A DNA stretch of 64,000 nucleotides from Aliiroseovarius sediminilitoris (lineage in GTDB: Bacteria > Pseudomonadota > Alphaproteobacteria > Rhodobacterales > Rhodobacteraceae): positions 868,001 through 932,000 of the forward strand of contig NZ_FOJB01000001.1 of the NCBI RefSeq assembly GCF_900109955.1, in the 5' to 3' direction. The notes below the pieces were generated by a model. That model was not told where the DNA came from and ran no database searches. It saw nothing but the letters and a program-made list of their open reading frames with translations. How positions within the stretch are numbered: position 1 is the first letter of the stretch; every line of letters begins with the position of its first letter. A program made the position numbers and the translations under genes. Shown in pieces: positions 1 through 10,334 of this stretch.

Positions 1-1
1 T

Positions 2-466
2 CACCAGTTGCGTCCCTCGCCCATCGCCGAGGATGAGACCTTCACCAACTATGAATACCATAACATCGGGACACCCGTGAACGCCGATGTGCGCGCTGCG
101 AATGGTGTTGAGGGACCGGATCTTGGCTTGTTGGCGAACCCCGCTATCGACACCGCTGATGCGGGTGGGCGCTACAAGGTGCCGACGCTGCGCAATGTCG
201 CAGTTACCGGACCATACATGCACAATGGCGTGTTCAAGGACCTACGCACCGTTGTTCTGTTCTACAACAAGTACAACACGCTGGACAAAGACCGGCAGAT
301 CAACCCCGAGACCGGTAAACCTTGGGTGATGCCGGAAATTCCGCAGAATCTGGCGGTGACAGAGTTGATCCATGGACCCGCGCTGGACGACAAACGCATT
401 GATGCGCTGGTCGCGTTTATGAAGGCGCTGACAGATGCCCGGTATGAACATTTGCTGGAAGAGTAA
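2..466 (+). CDS. Di-haem cytochrome c peroxidase (MauG/CcpA family), C-terminal part
   Basis: The reading frame is already open at the left edge, so only the last 154 or so residues are present and the N-terminal haem domain lies outside the window. The visible part has the C-terminal signature of bacterial di-haem peroxidases: a KVPTLRNVAVTGPYMHNGVF block followed by a segment rich in Tyr and Asn, then a short helical tail with DALVAFMKALT. Family members are periplasmic and reduce hydrogen peroxide with electrons from small c-type cytochromes. The haem-attachment CXXCH motifs are not in view, so the exact subfamily (CcpA-like or MauG-like) cannot be decided. It ends 185 bases before groES and seems unrelated to it. 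Confidence 0.8.
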   Translation, partial: HQLRPSPIAEDETFTNYEYHNIGTPVNADVRAANGVEGPDLGLLANPAIDTADAGGRYKVPTLRNVAVTGPYMHNGVFKDLRTVVLFYNKYNTLDKDRQINPETGKPWVMPEIPQNLAVTELIHGPALDDKRIDALVAFMKALTDARYEHLLEE

Positions 467-554
467 GCCAAGTGAAACCGGTCAATTGGTTGCTCATGTC
501 GGCTGACTGTGTAATTGGCTGTGCAATGTCGATCCAAATTTCTGATCCGACTGC

Positions 555-583
555 TTGACAGCCCGAGGATGACTCCCTAACTC
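555..583 (+). promoter_or_regulatory. Putative sigma-70 type promoter of groESL
   Basis: TTGACA at 555-560 and TAACTC at 578-583 are separated by 17 bases. The predicted transcription start near 590 falls at the left edge of the CIRCE operator, the usual geometry for HrcA repression of groESL. The -10 match is imperfect, so this is an inference from spacing and the -35 match. Confidence 0.6.
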
Positions 584-590
584 TGCGCCG

Positions 591-617
591 TTAGCACTCG
601 CATCCGGTGAGTGCTAA
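591..617 (+). promoter_or_regulatory. CIRCE operator (HrcA binding site)
   Basis: Perfect CIRCE inverted repeat: TTAGCACTC at 591-599, a nine-base spacer, then GAGTGCTAA at 609-617. HrcA binds this element to repress groESL until heat stress. It lies in the groES leader, 34 bases before the start codon. hrcA itself is not in the window. Confidence 0.97.
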
Positions 618-651
618 GAGAACTGAAACTGAGCTTAGGGAGTCTCAGCAA

Positions 652-939
652 ATGGCATTTACACCACTGCATGACCGCGTGTTGGTCCGCCGCGTCGAAA
701 GCGACGAGAAAACAGCAGGCGGCCTGATCATTCCGGAAAGCGCCAAAGAAAAACCGGCCGAAGGTCTGGTTATTGCCGTAGGCGCTGGCGCCAAAGACGA
801 CGACGGTGATCGTATCGCCATGGACGTCAAGGAAGGCGACAAAATCCTTTTCGGCAAATGGTCCGGCACCGAAGTCACCATCGACGGTGAAGAGCTGCTG
901 ATCATGAAAGAATCCGACATCATGGGCATCATTGCCTGA
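652..939 (+). CDS. groES: Co-chaperonin GroES
   Basis: A 95-residue 10 kDa co-chaperonin that caps the GroEL ring and works with ATP in folding cytosolic proteins. The start at [14 protein letters not shown] matches the family N-terminus; an in-frame upstream start at 607 would put the CIRCE element inside the gene and is rejected. The mobile loop ([19 protein letters not shown], about residues 17-35) and the C-terminal KESDIMGII are intact. It is the first gene of a two-gene operon, 40 bases before groEL, with heat-shock control shown by the upstream CIRCE. Confidence 0.98.
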   Translation: MAFTPLHDRVLVRRVESDEKTAGGLIIPESAKEKPAEGLVIAVGAGAKDDDGDRIAMDVKEGDKILFGKWSGTEVTIDGEELLIMKESDIMGIIA

Positions 940-979
940 TCGTCTGACCGATTTACACGTATTTCCAGGAGTAAGCTAA

Positions 980-2619
<1,640 letters not shown>

Positions 2620-2620
<1 letters not shown>

Positions 2621-2645
2621 ATCGAATTCCGCTAGGAATTCGATT
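2620..2645. repeat. Perfect hairpin directly after groEL
   Basis: An 11-bp perfect inverted repeat, with arms ATCGAATTCC and GGAATTCGAT plus the flanking A/T pair, around a GCTA loop. It begins at the last base of the groEL stop codon. No T-run follows, so it is more likely an RNA-stability or processing structure than a terminator. Confidence 0.85.
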
Positions 2646-2771
2646 GCGACAGGCGATTGGCCGCAAGGCCAATCTGCCGAAAGCTACCCGGCGACAGGCG
2701 ATTGGCCGCAAGGCCAATCTGCCGAAAGCTACCCGGCGACAGGTGATTGGCCGCAAGGCCAATCTGTTGAA
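2646..2771. repeat. Three tandem 45-bp repeats, each carrying a GCAA-loop hairpin
   Basis: Copies start at 2646, 2691 and 2736; the third is shortened and diverges after about 31 bases. Copies 1 and 2 are identical over 45 bases. Each holds the perfect 8-bp stem GATTGGCC/GGCCAATC closed by a GCAA (GNRA-type) tetraloop, and in copies 1 and 2 an outer GGC/GCC pairing extends it past one bulged T. No coding function is seen on either strand. Confidence 0.9.
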
Positions 2772-2789
2772 TGCCAACCATGATATTTG

Positions 2790-2820
2790 AAGGGCGCTCG
2801 TTTCGGGCGCCCTTTTCTTT
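2790..2820 (+). terminator. Rho-independent terminator of groESL
   Basis: Stem AAGGGCGC/GCGCCCTT around a nine-base loop, followed by a T-rich run. It ends the groESL unit after the tandem hairpins. Confidence 0.85.
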
Positions 2821-2909
2821 GTGGTGGAATTTTCATGCTGACCCCTTACAAAAGGTTGAAGCACCCTGTATGTTAATGGGTGTAACATAACCATTTGGCG
2901 GGGACTGCC

Positions 2910-4046
2910 ATGCTTCGATCCTTCATCCTTCTTTTCGTGACCCTTCTGGCTGTGCCTGCCACCGCGCAAGAGGTTTATCGCTTCGGCAACGACGCCTATA
3001 TGGCCGGGGACAACGTGACCCTGACAGGTGACGCGGTGGACGACGTGTTCATCGCAGGCAACACGGTTGTGGTGTCCGCACCGATTGAAGGCAGCGCCCA
3101 TGCCGGTGGCCGCTCGGTGTCAATCTCGGGACCCGTGGGGAACAGTCTTTATGCCGCCGGGATGAACGTAAATGTTTCCGGCGGTGTCGGCGGTGACGCG
3201 CACCTGCTGGGCGATACGGTTCTGGTCAATGATGATGTCGCAGGCGACCTGCGCGCCGCCGCCCAACGGATTGAGATCAACGGAGCCGTTGGCGACAGCG
3301 CCTTGGTGGCGGCCGAAAACATCCTGTTGACAGGCGTGATTGCTGGTGACGCCAGCTTCTCGGTTGATAACATCAGCTTTGGAGATGATGCCCGGATAGA
3401 AGGCACGCTTTACCTGTATTCCGATGATCCGAACGGCATTGAAATCCCAGACAGCGTGGCCCCCGAAGACCGGATCGAGCGGCACAATGTCGACGAGTTT
3501 GACGCCAGCGCTGATCCCGAAGGCGGGGCTACGATTGAGAGGTCCGGCTCTGGCTGGGGGGCATGGCTGGGTGGCAAGATCACGGCAATCCTGATTCTGA
3601 CAGCGGTGGTTACTCTGATTGCGGCACTCGCACCGACATTCCTTCTTGCGTTGCGGTTGCGCACTTTGGAAACACCTGCCCGCGCGCTTTGGATGGGCTT
3701 TCTGACCATTTCGGCGCTGGCCGGATCCCTGTTCCTGCTTGCCATGACTGGGTTCGGTATCCTGTTGATTCCCGTCTCCATCGTCTTGGCAATCCTCTTG
3801 GGCATCGCAGGCTATGTGATTGGCACCTATATTCTTGGCGTTGGGATGTTGGGCGCAGCCAACCGCCCGCTTCCGGAAACACTGGGGGAACGCGCAGTCG
3901 CGGCACTTGTGGGCGCGGTGTCGATCACGATCCTGGCTATGATCCCGTTTATCGGTTGGATCGCCGCACTGGCTGTTTCCGTTACCGGGGCCGGGGCGTT
4001 AATTATCCGCTGGTTTGCGCCGGGCTTCTATACCGAAGTGCGCTGA
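2910..4046 (+). CDS. Exported bactofilin-like beta-helix protein with C-terminal membrane domain
   Basis: A 378-residue protein. The start at MLRSFILLF is chosen because it gives a clean signal peptide (cleavage near ATAQ, residue 19) and has a GGCGGGG ribosome site. Residues of about 20-180 form short Gly/Val/Asp-rich repeats (GDAVDDVFIAGNTV, GGVGGDAHLLGDTVLV) typical of right-handed beta-helix polymer-forming domains such as bactofilins. An acidic linker follows, then four or five hydrophobic segments (about 227-253, 260-315, 325-370). The likely topology is an extracytoplasmic beta-helix anchored in the inner membrane. The role is unknown; the resemblance is structural and no enzyme motif is seen. 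It is monocistronic between two terminators. Confidence 0.7.
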   Translation: MLRSFILLFVTLLAVPATAQEVYRFGNDAYMAGDNVTLTGDAVDDVFIAGNTVVVSAPIEGSAHAGGRSVSISGPVGNSLYAAGMNVNVSGGVGGDAHLLGDTVLVNDDVAGDLRAAAQRIEINGAVGDSALVAAENILLTGVIAGDASFSVDNISFGDDARIEGTLYLYSDDPNGIEIPDSVAPEDRIERHNVDEFDASADPEGGATIERSGSGWGAWLGGKITAILILTAVVTLIAALAPTFLLALRLRTLETPARALWMGFLTISALAGSLFLLAMTGFGILLIPVSIVLAILLGIAGYVIGTYILGVGMLGAANRPLPETLGERAVAALVGAVSITILAMIPFIGWIAALAVSVTGAGALIIRWFAPGFYTEVR

Positions 4047-4063
4047 CCTAATCTGAAACTGAC

Positions 4064-4098
4064 AACGCCCCTGACAGTGCAAGTTGCCGGGGGCGTTT
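4064..4098. terminator. Bidirectional terminator between convergent genes
   Basis: Stem AACGCCCC (4064-4071) pairs with GGGGCGTT (4090-4097), with short T/A runs. It lies between the stop of the beta-helix protein and the stop of the minus-strand Nudix gene, so it can serve both. Confidence 0.7.
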
Positions 4099-4099
4099 C

Positions 4100-4561
4100 T
4101 TATCTGACAATGGCTTCCAAAGCGTCATAAGATGGAGCGACCTGTGCATCGCCCCAAGCCAGATCAGGCAAGGATAGCGGGCGGACGTGCAGCCCAGCGA
4201 TCTGATCCCGGCTGACCCATTTTCGGTCCGTCACGATCGCCTCTGGGTCTTGCCATGCAGGATCGAGACGCCCGCATTTTAACTGACAGTGAAAGACAAT
4301 CTCAACCTGGTGGAAACCGGTGCCGGGGTCATGAAACTCGTTCACCAGCGCGGGGGCGTCGACAGAAATGGTCAGACCGGTTTCCTCATGCACTTCGCGG
4401 ATCAGGTTGTCTGGCAGGCTCGCACCCGGCTCGACCCCGCCTCCGGGCAGGCACAGCAGGTCTGACACGCCGCCGCCGTAGGCATTGACCATCAACAGGC
4501 GGCTCTCATGCAGGATCAGGCCGCGCACAGCCAATCGGGGCGTTTTGAACGAAATCGACAT
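4100..4561 (-). CDS. Nudix family hydrolase
   Basis: A 153-residue single-domain Nudix protein that would hydrolyse a nucleoside diphosphate linked to another moiety, using Mg2+ or Mn2+. The Nudix box is at about residues 41-63 with REVHEETGL intact. The first Glu of GX5E is Ala (PGAS, residue 47), a substitution at a less critical position. Substrate cannot be told from sequence. It is divergent from the exported hydrolase at 4640, with about 78 bases between the starts. Confidence 0.85.
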   Translation of the reverse strand: MSISFKTPRLAVRGLILHESRLLMVNAYGGGVSDLLCLPGGGVEPGASLPDNLIREVHEETGLTISVDAPALVNEFHDPGTGFHQVEIVFHCQLKCGRLDPAWQDPEAIVTDRKWVSRDQIAGLHVRPLSLPDLAWGDAQVAPSYDALEAIVR

Positions 4562-4639
4562 GCGCCAAGATTTGCTTATCCACCTCCCTGTGACAAGCCG
4601 CCTCTCGCATCCTGCCGGTGTGATGCGTATTTATCCGAT

Positions 4640-5410
4640 ATGATCAGAACATTGACCCTTGCCCTTGGATTTGCCACCGCGCTTGCCGCGCCCGCGCGGG
4701 CGGAGTGCGTTATCCTTTTGCACGGTCTCGCGCGAACGCCGTCATCCTTGTGGGTGATGGAGGAAAGCCTGCGCGTTGCGGGCTATGACGTGGTCAATTT
4801 GGGCTACCCGTCGACCAAGGCTGAAATTGGTGTGTTGGTCGAAGCCGCTATCCCGCCTGCGTTGGAGGCCTGTGGCGATCAGAAAGTGAATTTCGTGACC
4901 CATTCGATGGGTGGTATCCTTGCGCGCGTCTGGTTGCAGGATAATCGCCCCGCCAATATGGGACGTGTGGTGATGATGGCCCCGCCCAATCAGGGGTCGC
5001 AACTGGTCGATGCATTTGGAGATCTTGAGCCATTTGAATGGTTGAACGGGCCAGCAGGGTTGCAACTTGGCACCGGCGAGGATTCGGTGCCCAACCGCAC
5101 CGGCTATGCAGCCTTCGAACTGGGTGTTATCGCAGGCAATCGGTCCCTGAACCCGATCTATTCAGCGGTGATCGACGGCGAAGATGATGGCAAAGTGTCG
5201 GTGGACAATACGCGGATCAGCGGCATGAACGACCATATCGTTCTGCCCGTGACACATACGTTCATGATGGTGAACCCTTTGGTGATCGCGCAGGTCACGG
5301 AATTCTTGAAAAACGGCAAGTTTGATCACGACCTGACCTTGGCGCAGGTGTTGGATGACATCGCCACCGAAGCGGGATACCGCAACCGCACCCTGCGCAA
5401 GGACCGTTAG
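4640..5410 (+). CDS. Exported alpha/beta hydrolase (lipase/esterase-like)
   Basis: A 256-residue protein. The chosen start [12 protein letters not shown] gives a signal peptide ending near APARA (residue 21). The alpha/beta-hydrolase fold is shown by the oxyanion-hole HGLART (28-33) and the nucleophile elbow THSMGG with Ser89; a C-terminal His in VTHTFMM is the likely catalytic base. The layout resembles triacylglycerol lipase or PGAP1-like proteins acting in the periplasm. The substrate is unknown. It ends ten bases before the stop of hemN on the other strand. Confidence 0.8.
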   Translation: MIRTLTLALGFATALAAPARAECVILLHGLARTPSSLWVMEESLRVAGYDVVNLGYPSTKAEIGVLVEAAIPPALEACGDQKVNFVTHSMGGILARVWLQDNRPANMGRVVMMAPPNQGSQLVDAFGDLEPFEWLNGPAGLQLGTGEDSVPNRTGYAAFELGVIAGNRSLNPIYSAVIDGEDDGKVSVDNTRISGMNDHIVLPVTHTFMMVNPLVIAQVTEFLKNGKFDHDLTLAQVLDDIATEAGYRNRTLRKDR

Positions 5411-5420
5411 TGCAGGGCGA

Positions 5421-6776
5421 TCAAACAGCCTGGCTGTGGCCGCTTTCATTCATCTCGTAATCATCGAAATGCCGTGCGATCATGCGGGCGACAGGGCGTG
5501 CTTCGGGCCGAATGGAAAGCATGGTTCCGTCAAGGACGGTGGTGCCCGGCATCGCCTGTTCCAATCCATCGACCATGGACAGAAAGTCGTCGACAGGGCG
5601 GGCAAATTCTTCCGCCAGTTTGGCGAAATTGACGCGGAAATAGCACAGTAGCTCTTCGATTACGCGACCACGGGCAAGGTCATCCTTGGTAAAGACGTGG
5701 CCTTTTGCGCCCGCCAAGCGACCGTCACGCACGGCGGCTTGATATTTCGACGTGGCAGGCTCGTTTTGTGCATAACCTTGCGGATAACGCGCGATCGAGC
5801 TGGCACCCACACCGATCATCACCTTTGACACATCTTCGGTATAGCCTTGGAAGTTCCGCTTCATGGTTCCGGCCTTATGGGCCTTGGCCAGACCGTCCGA
5901 GGGCAGGGCGAAGTGGTCGATGCCAATCTCGTCATAACCGGCGGCAATGAACAGATCGCGGGCGGTGTTGTAAAGCTCTAGCCGTTCTTCGGCGGATGGC
6001 AATGCCTCGGTCGGAATAAGGGTCTGACGACGTGCCACCCATGGGACGTGGGCATAGCCGAACAGTGCCACCCGGTCGGGGCCAAGGCTGATCAGCTTTT
6101 CGACCGAATCCGTGATACGCGCCGTGTTTTGGTGCGGCAAACCATACAGGATATCCATGTTCAGGCTGTTGATGCCACGCGCGCGCAGGCCGTCCACGGC
6201 CTGTTTGGTGATTTCATAGCTTTGTGGGCGGCCGATAACCTCTTGAATCATCGGGTCGAAATCCTGCACCCCGATCGAGGCCCGGTTCATCCCCGCCGCC
6301 GCCAGCGCATCCAACCTTGCGTCATCAATCTCGGACGGGTCGATCTCGACCGAGAATTGCGCACCGGGCGCCAGTGGCGCGGTGGTCAGAATCGCATTGG
6401 TCAGATCGCTGATCATCTCGGGCTGCAACAGGGTCGGTGTCCCGCCGCCCCAATGCAGATGCTCCAGTTTGATCCCGTCGGCGAGCAGATCTTTGATCGT
6501 GGCAAGCTCTTGCTTCAGACTGTTCACATAGGCCGCGACCGGCTCTGCTGTGGTTGTGCCTTGGGTGCGGCAAGCACAGAACCAGCACAGACGCCGGCAG
6601 AACGGAACATGCACGTATAGCGATACTGCCTCATTCGCGGGGATTGCGCTGATCCAGTCTGACAGGGTTTCAGCGCCGATTCCCGCCTTGAAATGCGGGG
6701 CGGTCGGGTAGCTGGTGTAGCGGGGCACGCGCGCGTCAAAAAGACCGAGGCGTTTGAGTTGCGTAGTGGTCTGCAT
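5421..6776 (-). CDS. hemN: Oxygen-independent coproporphyrinogen III oxidase
   Basis: A 451-residue radical-SAM enzyme of anaerobic haem synthesis that decarboxylates coproporphyrinogen III to protoporphyrinogen IX. The cluster motif CX3CX2C is at Cys60, Cys64 and Cys67 (YVHVPFCRRLCWFC), preceded by the family N-terminus VPRYTSYPTAPHF; GGGTPTLL follows. Starts at 6776 (MQTTTQ) and 6782 (MRMQTTTQ) are both possible. The 6776 start is chosen on family length. Neither has a clear ribosome site. It is divergent from fnrL across a shared FNR box, which fits low-oxygen induction. Confidence 0.95.
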   Translation of the reverse strand: MQTTTQLKRLGLFDARVPRYTSYPTAPHFKAGIGAETLSDWISAIPANEAVSLYVHVPFCRRLCWFCACRTQGTTTAEPVAAYVNSLKQELATIKDLLADGIKLEHLHWGGGTPTLLQPEMISDLTNAILTTAPLAPGAQFSVEIDPSEIDDARLDALAAAGMNRASIGVQDFDPMIQEVIGRPQSYEITKQAVDGLRARGINSLNMDILYGLPHQNTARITDSVEKLISLGPDRVALFGYAHVPWVARRQTLIPTEALPSAEERLELYNTARDLFIAAGYDEIGIDHFALPSDGLAKAHKAGTMKRNFQGYTEDVSKVMIGVGASSIARYPQGYAQNEPATSKYQAAVRDGRLAGAKGHVFTKDDLARGRVIEELLCYFRVNFAKLAEEFARPVDDFLSMVDGLEQAMPGTTVLDGTMLSIRPEARPVARMIARHFDDYEMNESGHSQAV

Positions 6777-6811
6777 TCGCATAGGTTTGGATGACAAACG
6801 CGCGCCCAACT

Positions 6812-6825
6812 TTGATCAGGATCAA
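6812..6825. promoter_or_regulatory. FNR/FnrL box between hemN and fnrL
   Basis: TTGATCAGGATCAA is a perfect TTGAT-N4-ATCAA site. Its centre at 6818.5 is about 41 bases from the hemN start region, the class II activator distance. For fnrL, whose ATG is only 35 bases from the site centre, binding here would more likely repress. Confidence 0.92.
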
Positions 6826-6844
6826 ACAAGACACATCTCTTGTT
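6825..6844 (+). promoter_or_regulatory. Short inverted repeat in the fnrL leader
   Basis: A 7-bp inverted repeat AACAAGA/TCTTGTT around a six-base spacer, abutting the FNR box and lying 10 to 29 bases before the fnrL ATG. It could be a leader hairpin near the ribosome site or a second operator. No function is known. Confidence 0.45.
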
Positions 6845-6853
6845 GAAAAAATA

Positions 6854-7594
6854 ATGAACGAACTCCGCTTTAACACCCGTGATTGTGGCAGCTGCCCAAT
6901 TCGCCACCGCGCCGTGTGCGCGCGGTGCCAACCTGACGAATTGGAGCAGCTTGACGCGATCAAATATTATCGAACCTTCGAAGCGGGTCAGCCGGTGATC
7001 TGGTCCGGTGATCCGATGGAGTTCGTGTCCAGCGTTGTCAGTGGTATTGCGACGCTTAGCCAGACCATGGAGGACGGGCGCACGCAGATGGTCGGCCTGT
7101 TGCTTCCCTCGGATTTCATCGGGCGGCCGGGTCGTGATGCGGCCCCATTCGATGTTGTGGCTGTCACGGATCTGACGCTGTGCTGTTTCCGCAAAAAACC
7201 GTTTGAAGATATGATGGAGAAGACACCGTCCATTGGCACGCGTCTGTTGCAGATGACGTTGGACGAGTTGGACAGCGCGCGTGAATGGATGCTGGTGCTG
7301 GGTCGCAAGACGGCGCGCGAAAAGATTGCCAGTTTGCTGGCCATTCTGGCGCGCAGGGATGCCTCTTTGTATAAGAAGCCGCCGCATGATGGGATGAGCT
7401 TTGAATTACCACTGACGCGCGAATCGATGGCGGACTACCTTGGTCTGACTCTGGAAACCGTGAGTCGTCAGGTGTCGGCGTTGAAAAAATCCGGAGTAAT
7501 CGAGCTTCAGGGCAAGCGCAGGGTCATTATTCCCGATCTACAGGCGCTTGTCGCCGAGACTGGCGACGATGTGGATGGTGCCCCGATCACCTGA
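6854..7594 (+). CDS. fnrL: Oxygen-sensing Crp/Fnr family regulator FnrL
   Basis: A 246-residue transcription factor. The start at MNELRFNTRDC is chosen because an earlier start would cover the FNR box. N-terminal cysteines at 11, 14, 22 and 25 (CGSCPIRHRAVCARC) plus a CC pair near residue 115 can supply [4Fe-4S] ligands. A cyclic-nucleotide-binding-like fold follows. The C-terminal helix-turn-helix LTLETVSRQVSALKK carries the E-SR recognition pattern that reads TTGAT half sites. Matching boxes occur at hemN, ccoN and ccoG in this window, so the regulator sits beside its targets. Confidence 0.95.
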   Translation: MNELRFNTRDCGSCPIRHRAVCARCQPDELEQLDAIKYYRTFEAGQPVIWSGDPMEFVSSVVSGIATLSQTMEDGRTQMVGLLLPSDFIGRPGRDAAPFDVVAVTDLTLCCFRKKPFEDMMEKTPSIGTRLLQMTLDELDSAREWMLVLGRKTAREKIASLLAILARRDASLYKKPPHDGMSFELPLTRESMADYLGLTLETVSRQVSALKKSGVIELQGKRRVIIPDLQALVAETGDDVDGAPIT

Positions 7595-7625
7595 GACTTG
7601 ACGCGACGAACAGGTCGAAAACATC

Positions 7626-7652
7626 AAGGGCGCCGATGCCGGCACCCTTTTC
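7626..7652. terminator. Terminator between fnrL and usp
   Basis: Stem AAGGG-C-GCCG/CGGC-A-CCCTT with one C/A mismatch around an ATGC loop, then a T-rich run. It lies between convergent fnrL and the minus-strand usp gene. Confidence 0.75.
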
Positions 7653-7665
7653 TTTGTCGATGATG

Positions 7666-8505
7666 TCAGTGGGCGAGGACGATCGGCAGATCGGCCACTT
7701 CCAGCATGTGACGTGTCGCACCACCTAAGATCGACTCGCGGAACCGCGAATGCCCATAGGCCCCCATGACGATCATATCCGCATCGCGGTCACGCGCATG
7801 TCTGTTCAGGACATCCGAGATGCGTGGCATGGTCTTGGCCAGCACGCAGACCTCGGCCCGCACGCCATGCCGCGCAAGCAATTGGCTGAGTGCCCCGCCG
7901 GGATCAGACCGCTCTGGCCCGTGCTGCGGCGGGTCGATGATGGCGATGGAGACCGAGTCGGCCTCACGCAGGAACGGCAGCGCCTGGCGTACCGCCCGCA
8001 AGGCTTCCGGACTTTCGTTCCATGCGACTACGACATTGCCGACGGCTTGCGGAAATTCCGCGTTGTCGGGCATCACCAGCACCGGAACATTGCCGTCAAA
8101 CAACGCAGCTTCGACAATGGCTTCGGCGTCGTGACCCCGACCTTCGCCATAAGGCCGCGGCATGACGACGAGATCTGAAAACCGCGTCCGATGTGCGATG
8201 GCACCATTCAGTGCCACCATCTGTGCAGTCAGCGCATCACTTGACCAGGGCAAGGGATGAGCGGTCAGTGACCGGCGGGCAAACGTCTCAAGCTCCATGG
8301 CGTCTTCGCGGGCTTGCGCCAGATTGTCCTGCACAACCATGGCCGAGGCCCCCGCGTAATAGAAACCCTGTTGGGACCGGTCGATACCAAGACACAGCAC
8401 CTCAAGATGGGCATCGTGCTGAATGGCGACCGCCTTGGCGGCTTCGAGTGATCCTTTGCAATGGGTGGTGTCAGTGACGATAGTGGTCACGGTTCGGTAA
8501 TTCAT
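7666..8505 (-). CDS. Tandem-domain universal stress protein
   Basis: A 279-residue UspA-superfamily protein made of two Usp domains. The start MNYRTVTTIVTD is supported by a GGAGGG ribosome site; an upstream in-frame start lacks one. The C-terminal domain keeps the nucleotide-binding pattern GAYGHSRFRESILGGATRHML at the end of the protein, while the N-terminal domain is less conserved. Usp proteins of this type are induced under energy or oxygen limitation. The gene is divergent from ccoN and has an FNR-like palindrome 59 to 72 bases before its start, so co-regulation with the oxidase is likely but inferred. Confidence 0.88.
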   Translation of the reverse strand: MNYRTVTTIVTDTTHCKGSLEAAKAVAIQHDAHLEVLCLGIDRSQQGFYYAGASAMVVQDNLAQAREDAMELETFARRSLTAHPLPWSSDALTAQMVALNGAIAHRTRFSDLVVMPRPYGEGRGHDAEAIVEAALFDGNVPVLVMPDNAEFPQAVGNVVVAWNESPEALRAVRQALPFLREADSVSIAIIDPPQHGPERSDPGGALSQLLARHGVRAEVCVLAKTMPRISDVLNRHARDRDADMIVMGAYGHSRFRESILGGATRHMLEVADLPIVLAH

Positions 8506-8563
8506 CAGTTTGCCCTCCGATTTGGCCTGATGCGCAGCGTGCCCCTGTCGCGCCTGCGACGCT

Positions 8564-8577
8564 TTGACATGGGTCAA
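8564..8577. promoter_or_regulatory. FNR-like palindrome upstream of usp
   Basis: TTGACATGGGTCAA is symmetric (TTGAC-N4-GTCAA) and differs from the FNR consensus at one base per half. Its centre at 8570.5 is 65 bases before the usp start codon, which leaves a short leader if the site acts at -41.5. Confidence 0.55.
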
Positions 8578-8607
8578 TCAGGGTTTTTCTGCGGTGAGTG
8601 GGTTGTT

Positions 8608-8621
8608 TTGATATGGATCAA
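8608..8621. promoter_or_regulatory. FNR/FnrL box upstream of ccoN
   Basis: TTGATATGGATCAA is a perfect FNR site, centred 104 bases before the ccoN ATG. A class II start site would then fall near 8656, giving a leader of about 63 bases. Confidence 0.93.
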
Positions 8622-8718
8622 AGCAGGCTTGAAGGGATAGGTCCAAACCCACAAAAGTCGAACAGTGCCCCCATCCGGTCGTGGGAGGGGGGTAGGACAT
8701 AAGACGAAGGGACGCAAA

Positions 8719-10320
8719 ATGTGGGATTATCTCAAATTGGCGATCTACGGCCTCATCGCAGTGTTGGCCGCGATTGCTGCAAGTTATGCCCGCGACATCG
8801 CCTATCAGGTACACGCAATCCTGATAGTGTTGATCGCGGCGGGCCTGTTTGTCTTTTCACTCCGCACGGTGGGTGAAAAGAAGGCGGTCGCAACCGGCTA
8901 TATGGATGGCCCCGTGCGCGTGGGCGTCGCCTTGACCGCCTTCTGGGGCGCGGTTGGCTTTCTGGTTGGGACGTTTATCGCGTTTCAGTTGGCCTTTCCA
9001 AGCCTCAACTTTGGCTGGGCCGAAGGGTATCTGAACTTCGGTCGCTTGCGACCGCTGCATACGTCAGCGGTGATTTTCGCGTTTGGTGGGACAGCCTTGA
9101 TCACATCGTCGTTTTATGTCGTTCAGCGAACGTCAGGTGCGCGCCTTTGGGGCGGCAATCTGGCGTGGTTCGTGTTCTGGGGATACCAGATCGTAATCCT
9201 TCTGGCCGCAACGGGGTATCTGCTGGGCGCTACCCAGTCGAAAGAATATGCAGAACCCGAATGGTACACTGACATTTGGCTGACAGTCGTCTGGGTGGCG
9301 TATCTGCTGGTCTTCATGGGCACGCTCATGAAGCGGAAAGAACCGCATATTTATGTGGCCAACTGGTTCTATCTGTCTTTCATTGTCACGATTGCGATGT
9401 TGCACGTGATCAACAACCTCGCGATGCCAGTGTCGATCTTCGGGTCGAAGTCCGTGCAACTTTTCTCGGGCGTGCAGGATGCGATGACACAGTGGTGGTA
9501 TGGCCACAACGCGGTGGGGTTCTTCCTGACCGCTGGCTTCCTGGGCATGATGTATTATTTCGTGCCGAAACAGGCCGAACGCCCGGTGTTCAGCTATAAA
9601 CTGTCGATCATCCACTTCTGGGCGCTGATCTTCCTGTATATCTGGGCCGGCCCGCACCACTTGCACTATACCGCGCTGCCCGACTGGGCAGGCACGTTGG
9701 GTATGGTGTTCTCGGTCATCCTGTGGATGCCCAGCTGGGGTGGCATGATCAACGGCCTGATGACCCTGTCAGGCGCGTGGGACAAGCTGCGCACCGACCC
9801 GGTCATCCGCATGATGGTTGTGTCTATCGGCTTTTACGGCATGTCGACCTTCGAAGGCCCGATGATGTCGATCCGCGCCGTGAACTCGCTGTCACACTAC
9901 ACAGACTGGACCATTGGTCACGTGCACTCTGGCGCGTTGGGCTGGAACGGGATGATCACCTTCGGGATGCTCTATTTCCTGGTCCCCAAACTGTGGAACC
10001 GCGCCGGTCTTTACAGCCTGAAATTGGTCAGCTGGCACTTCTGGCTCGCCACCATCGGTATCGTGCTCTACGCCGCGTCGATGTGGGTGACTGGTATCAT
10101 GGAAGGTCTGATGTGGCGAGAAGTTGACGCACAAGGCTTCCTTGTGAACTCGTTCGCCGACACCGTTGCCGCCAAGTTCCCGATGTATGTGGTGCGCGCG
10201 ATGGGAGGGGTTCTGTTCCTCTCGGGTTCCCTGATCATGTGCTACAACCTTTGGATGACCGTTAAGCGTTCGCCGGCAGCGGAAACTGCCAGTGACGCTC
10301 AAACGGCTCCGGCAGAATAA
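8719..10320 (+). CDS. ccoN: cbb3-type cytochrome c oxidase subunit I
   Basis: A 533-residue catalytic subunit of the high-affinity cbb3 oxidase, which reduces oxygen to water in the inner membrane with haem b and the haem b3/CuB centre. The start at [12 protein letters not shown] is preceded by GAAGGGA. Conserved His segments [16 protein letters not shown], the [18 protein letters not shown] block, [15 protein letters not shown] and the [12 protein letters not shown] segment give the haem and copper ligands. About 12 membrane spans. It is the first gene of ccoNOQP, with a perfect FNR box upstream. Confidence 0.98.
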   Translation: MWDYLKLAIYGLIAVLAAIAASYARDIAYQVHAILIVLIAAGLFVFSLRTVGEKKAVATGYMDGPVRVGVALTAFWGAVGFLVGTFIAFQLAFPSLNFGWAEGYLNFGRLRPLHTSAVIFAFGGTALITSSFYVVQRTSGARLWGGNLAWFVFWGYQIVILLAATGYLLGATQSKEYAEPEWYTDIWLTVVWVAYLLVFMGTLMKRKEPHIYVANWFYLSFIVTIAMLHVINNLAMPVSIFGSKSVQLFSGVQDAMTQWWYGHNAVGFFLTAGFLGMMYYFVPKQAERPVFSYKLSIIHFWALIFLYIWAGPHHLHYTALPDWAGTLGMVFSVILWMPSWGGMINGLMTLSGAWDKLRTDPVIRMMVVSIGFYGMSTFEGPMMSIRAVNSLSHYTDWTIGHVHSGALGWNGMITFGMLYFLVPKLWNRAGLYSLKLVSWHFWLATIGIVLYAASMWVTGIMEGLMWREVDAQGFLVNSFADTVAAKFPMYVVRAMGGVLFLSGSLIMCYNLWMTVKRSPAAETASDAQTAPAE

Positions 10321-10334
10321 GGAGGGAAGGACCC

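Noticed and set aside
2646-2771. Tandem repeats as a CRISPR array
   Set aside because: The units abut with no unique spacers, there are only three copies, and no cas genes are near.
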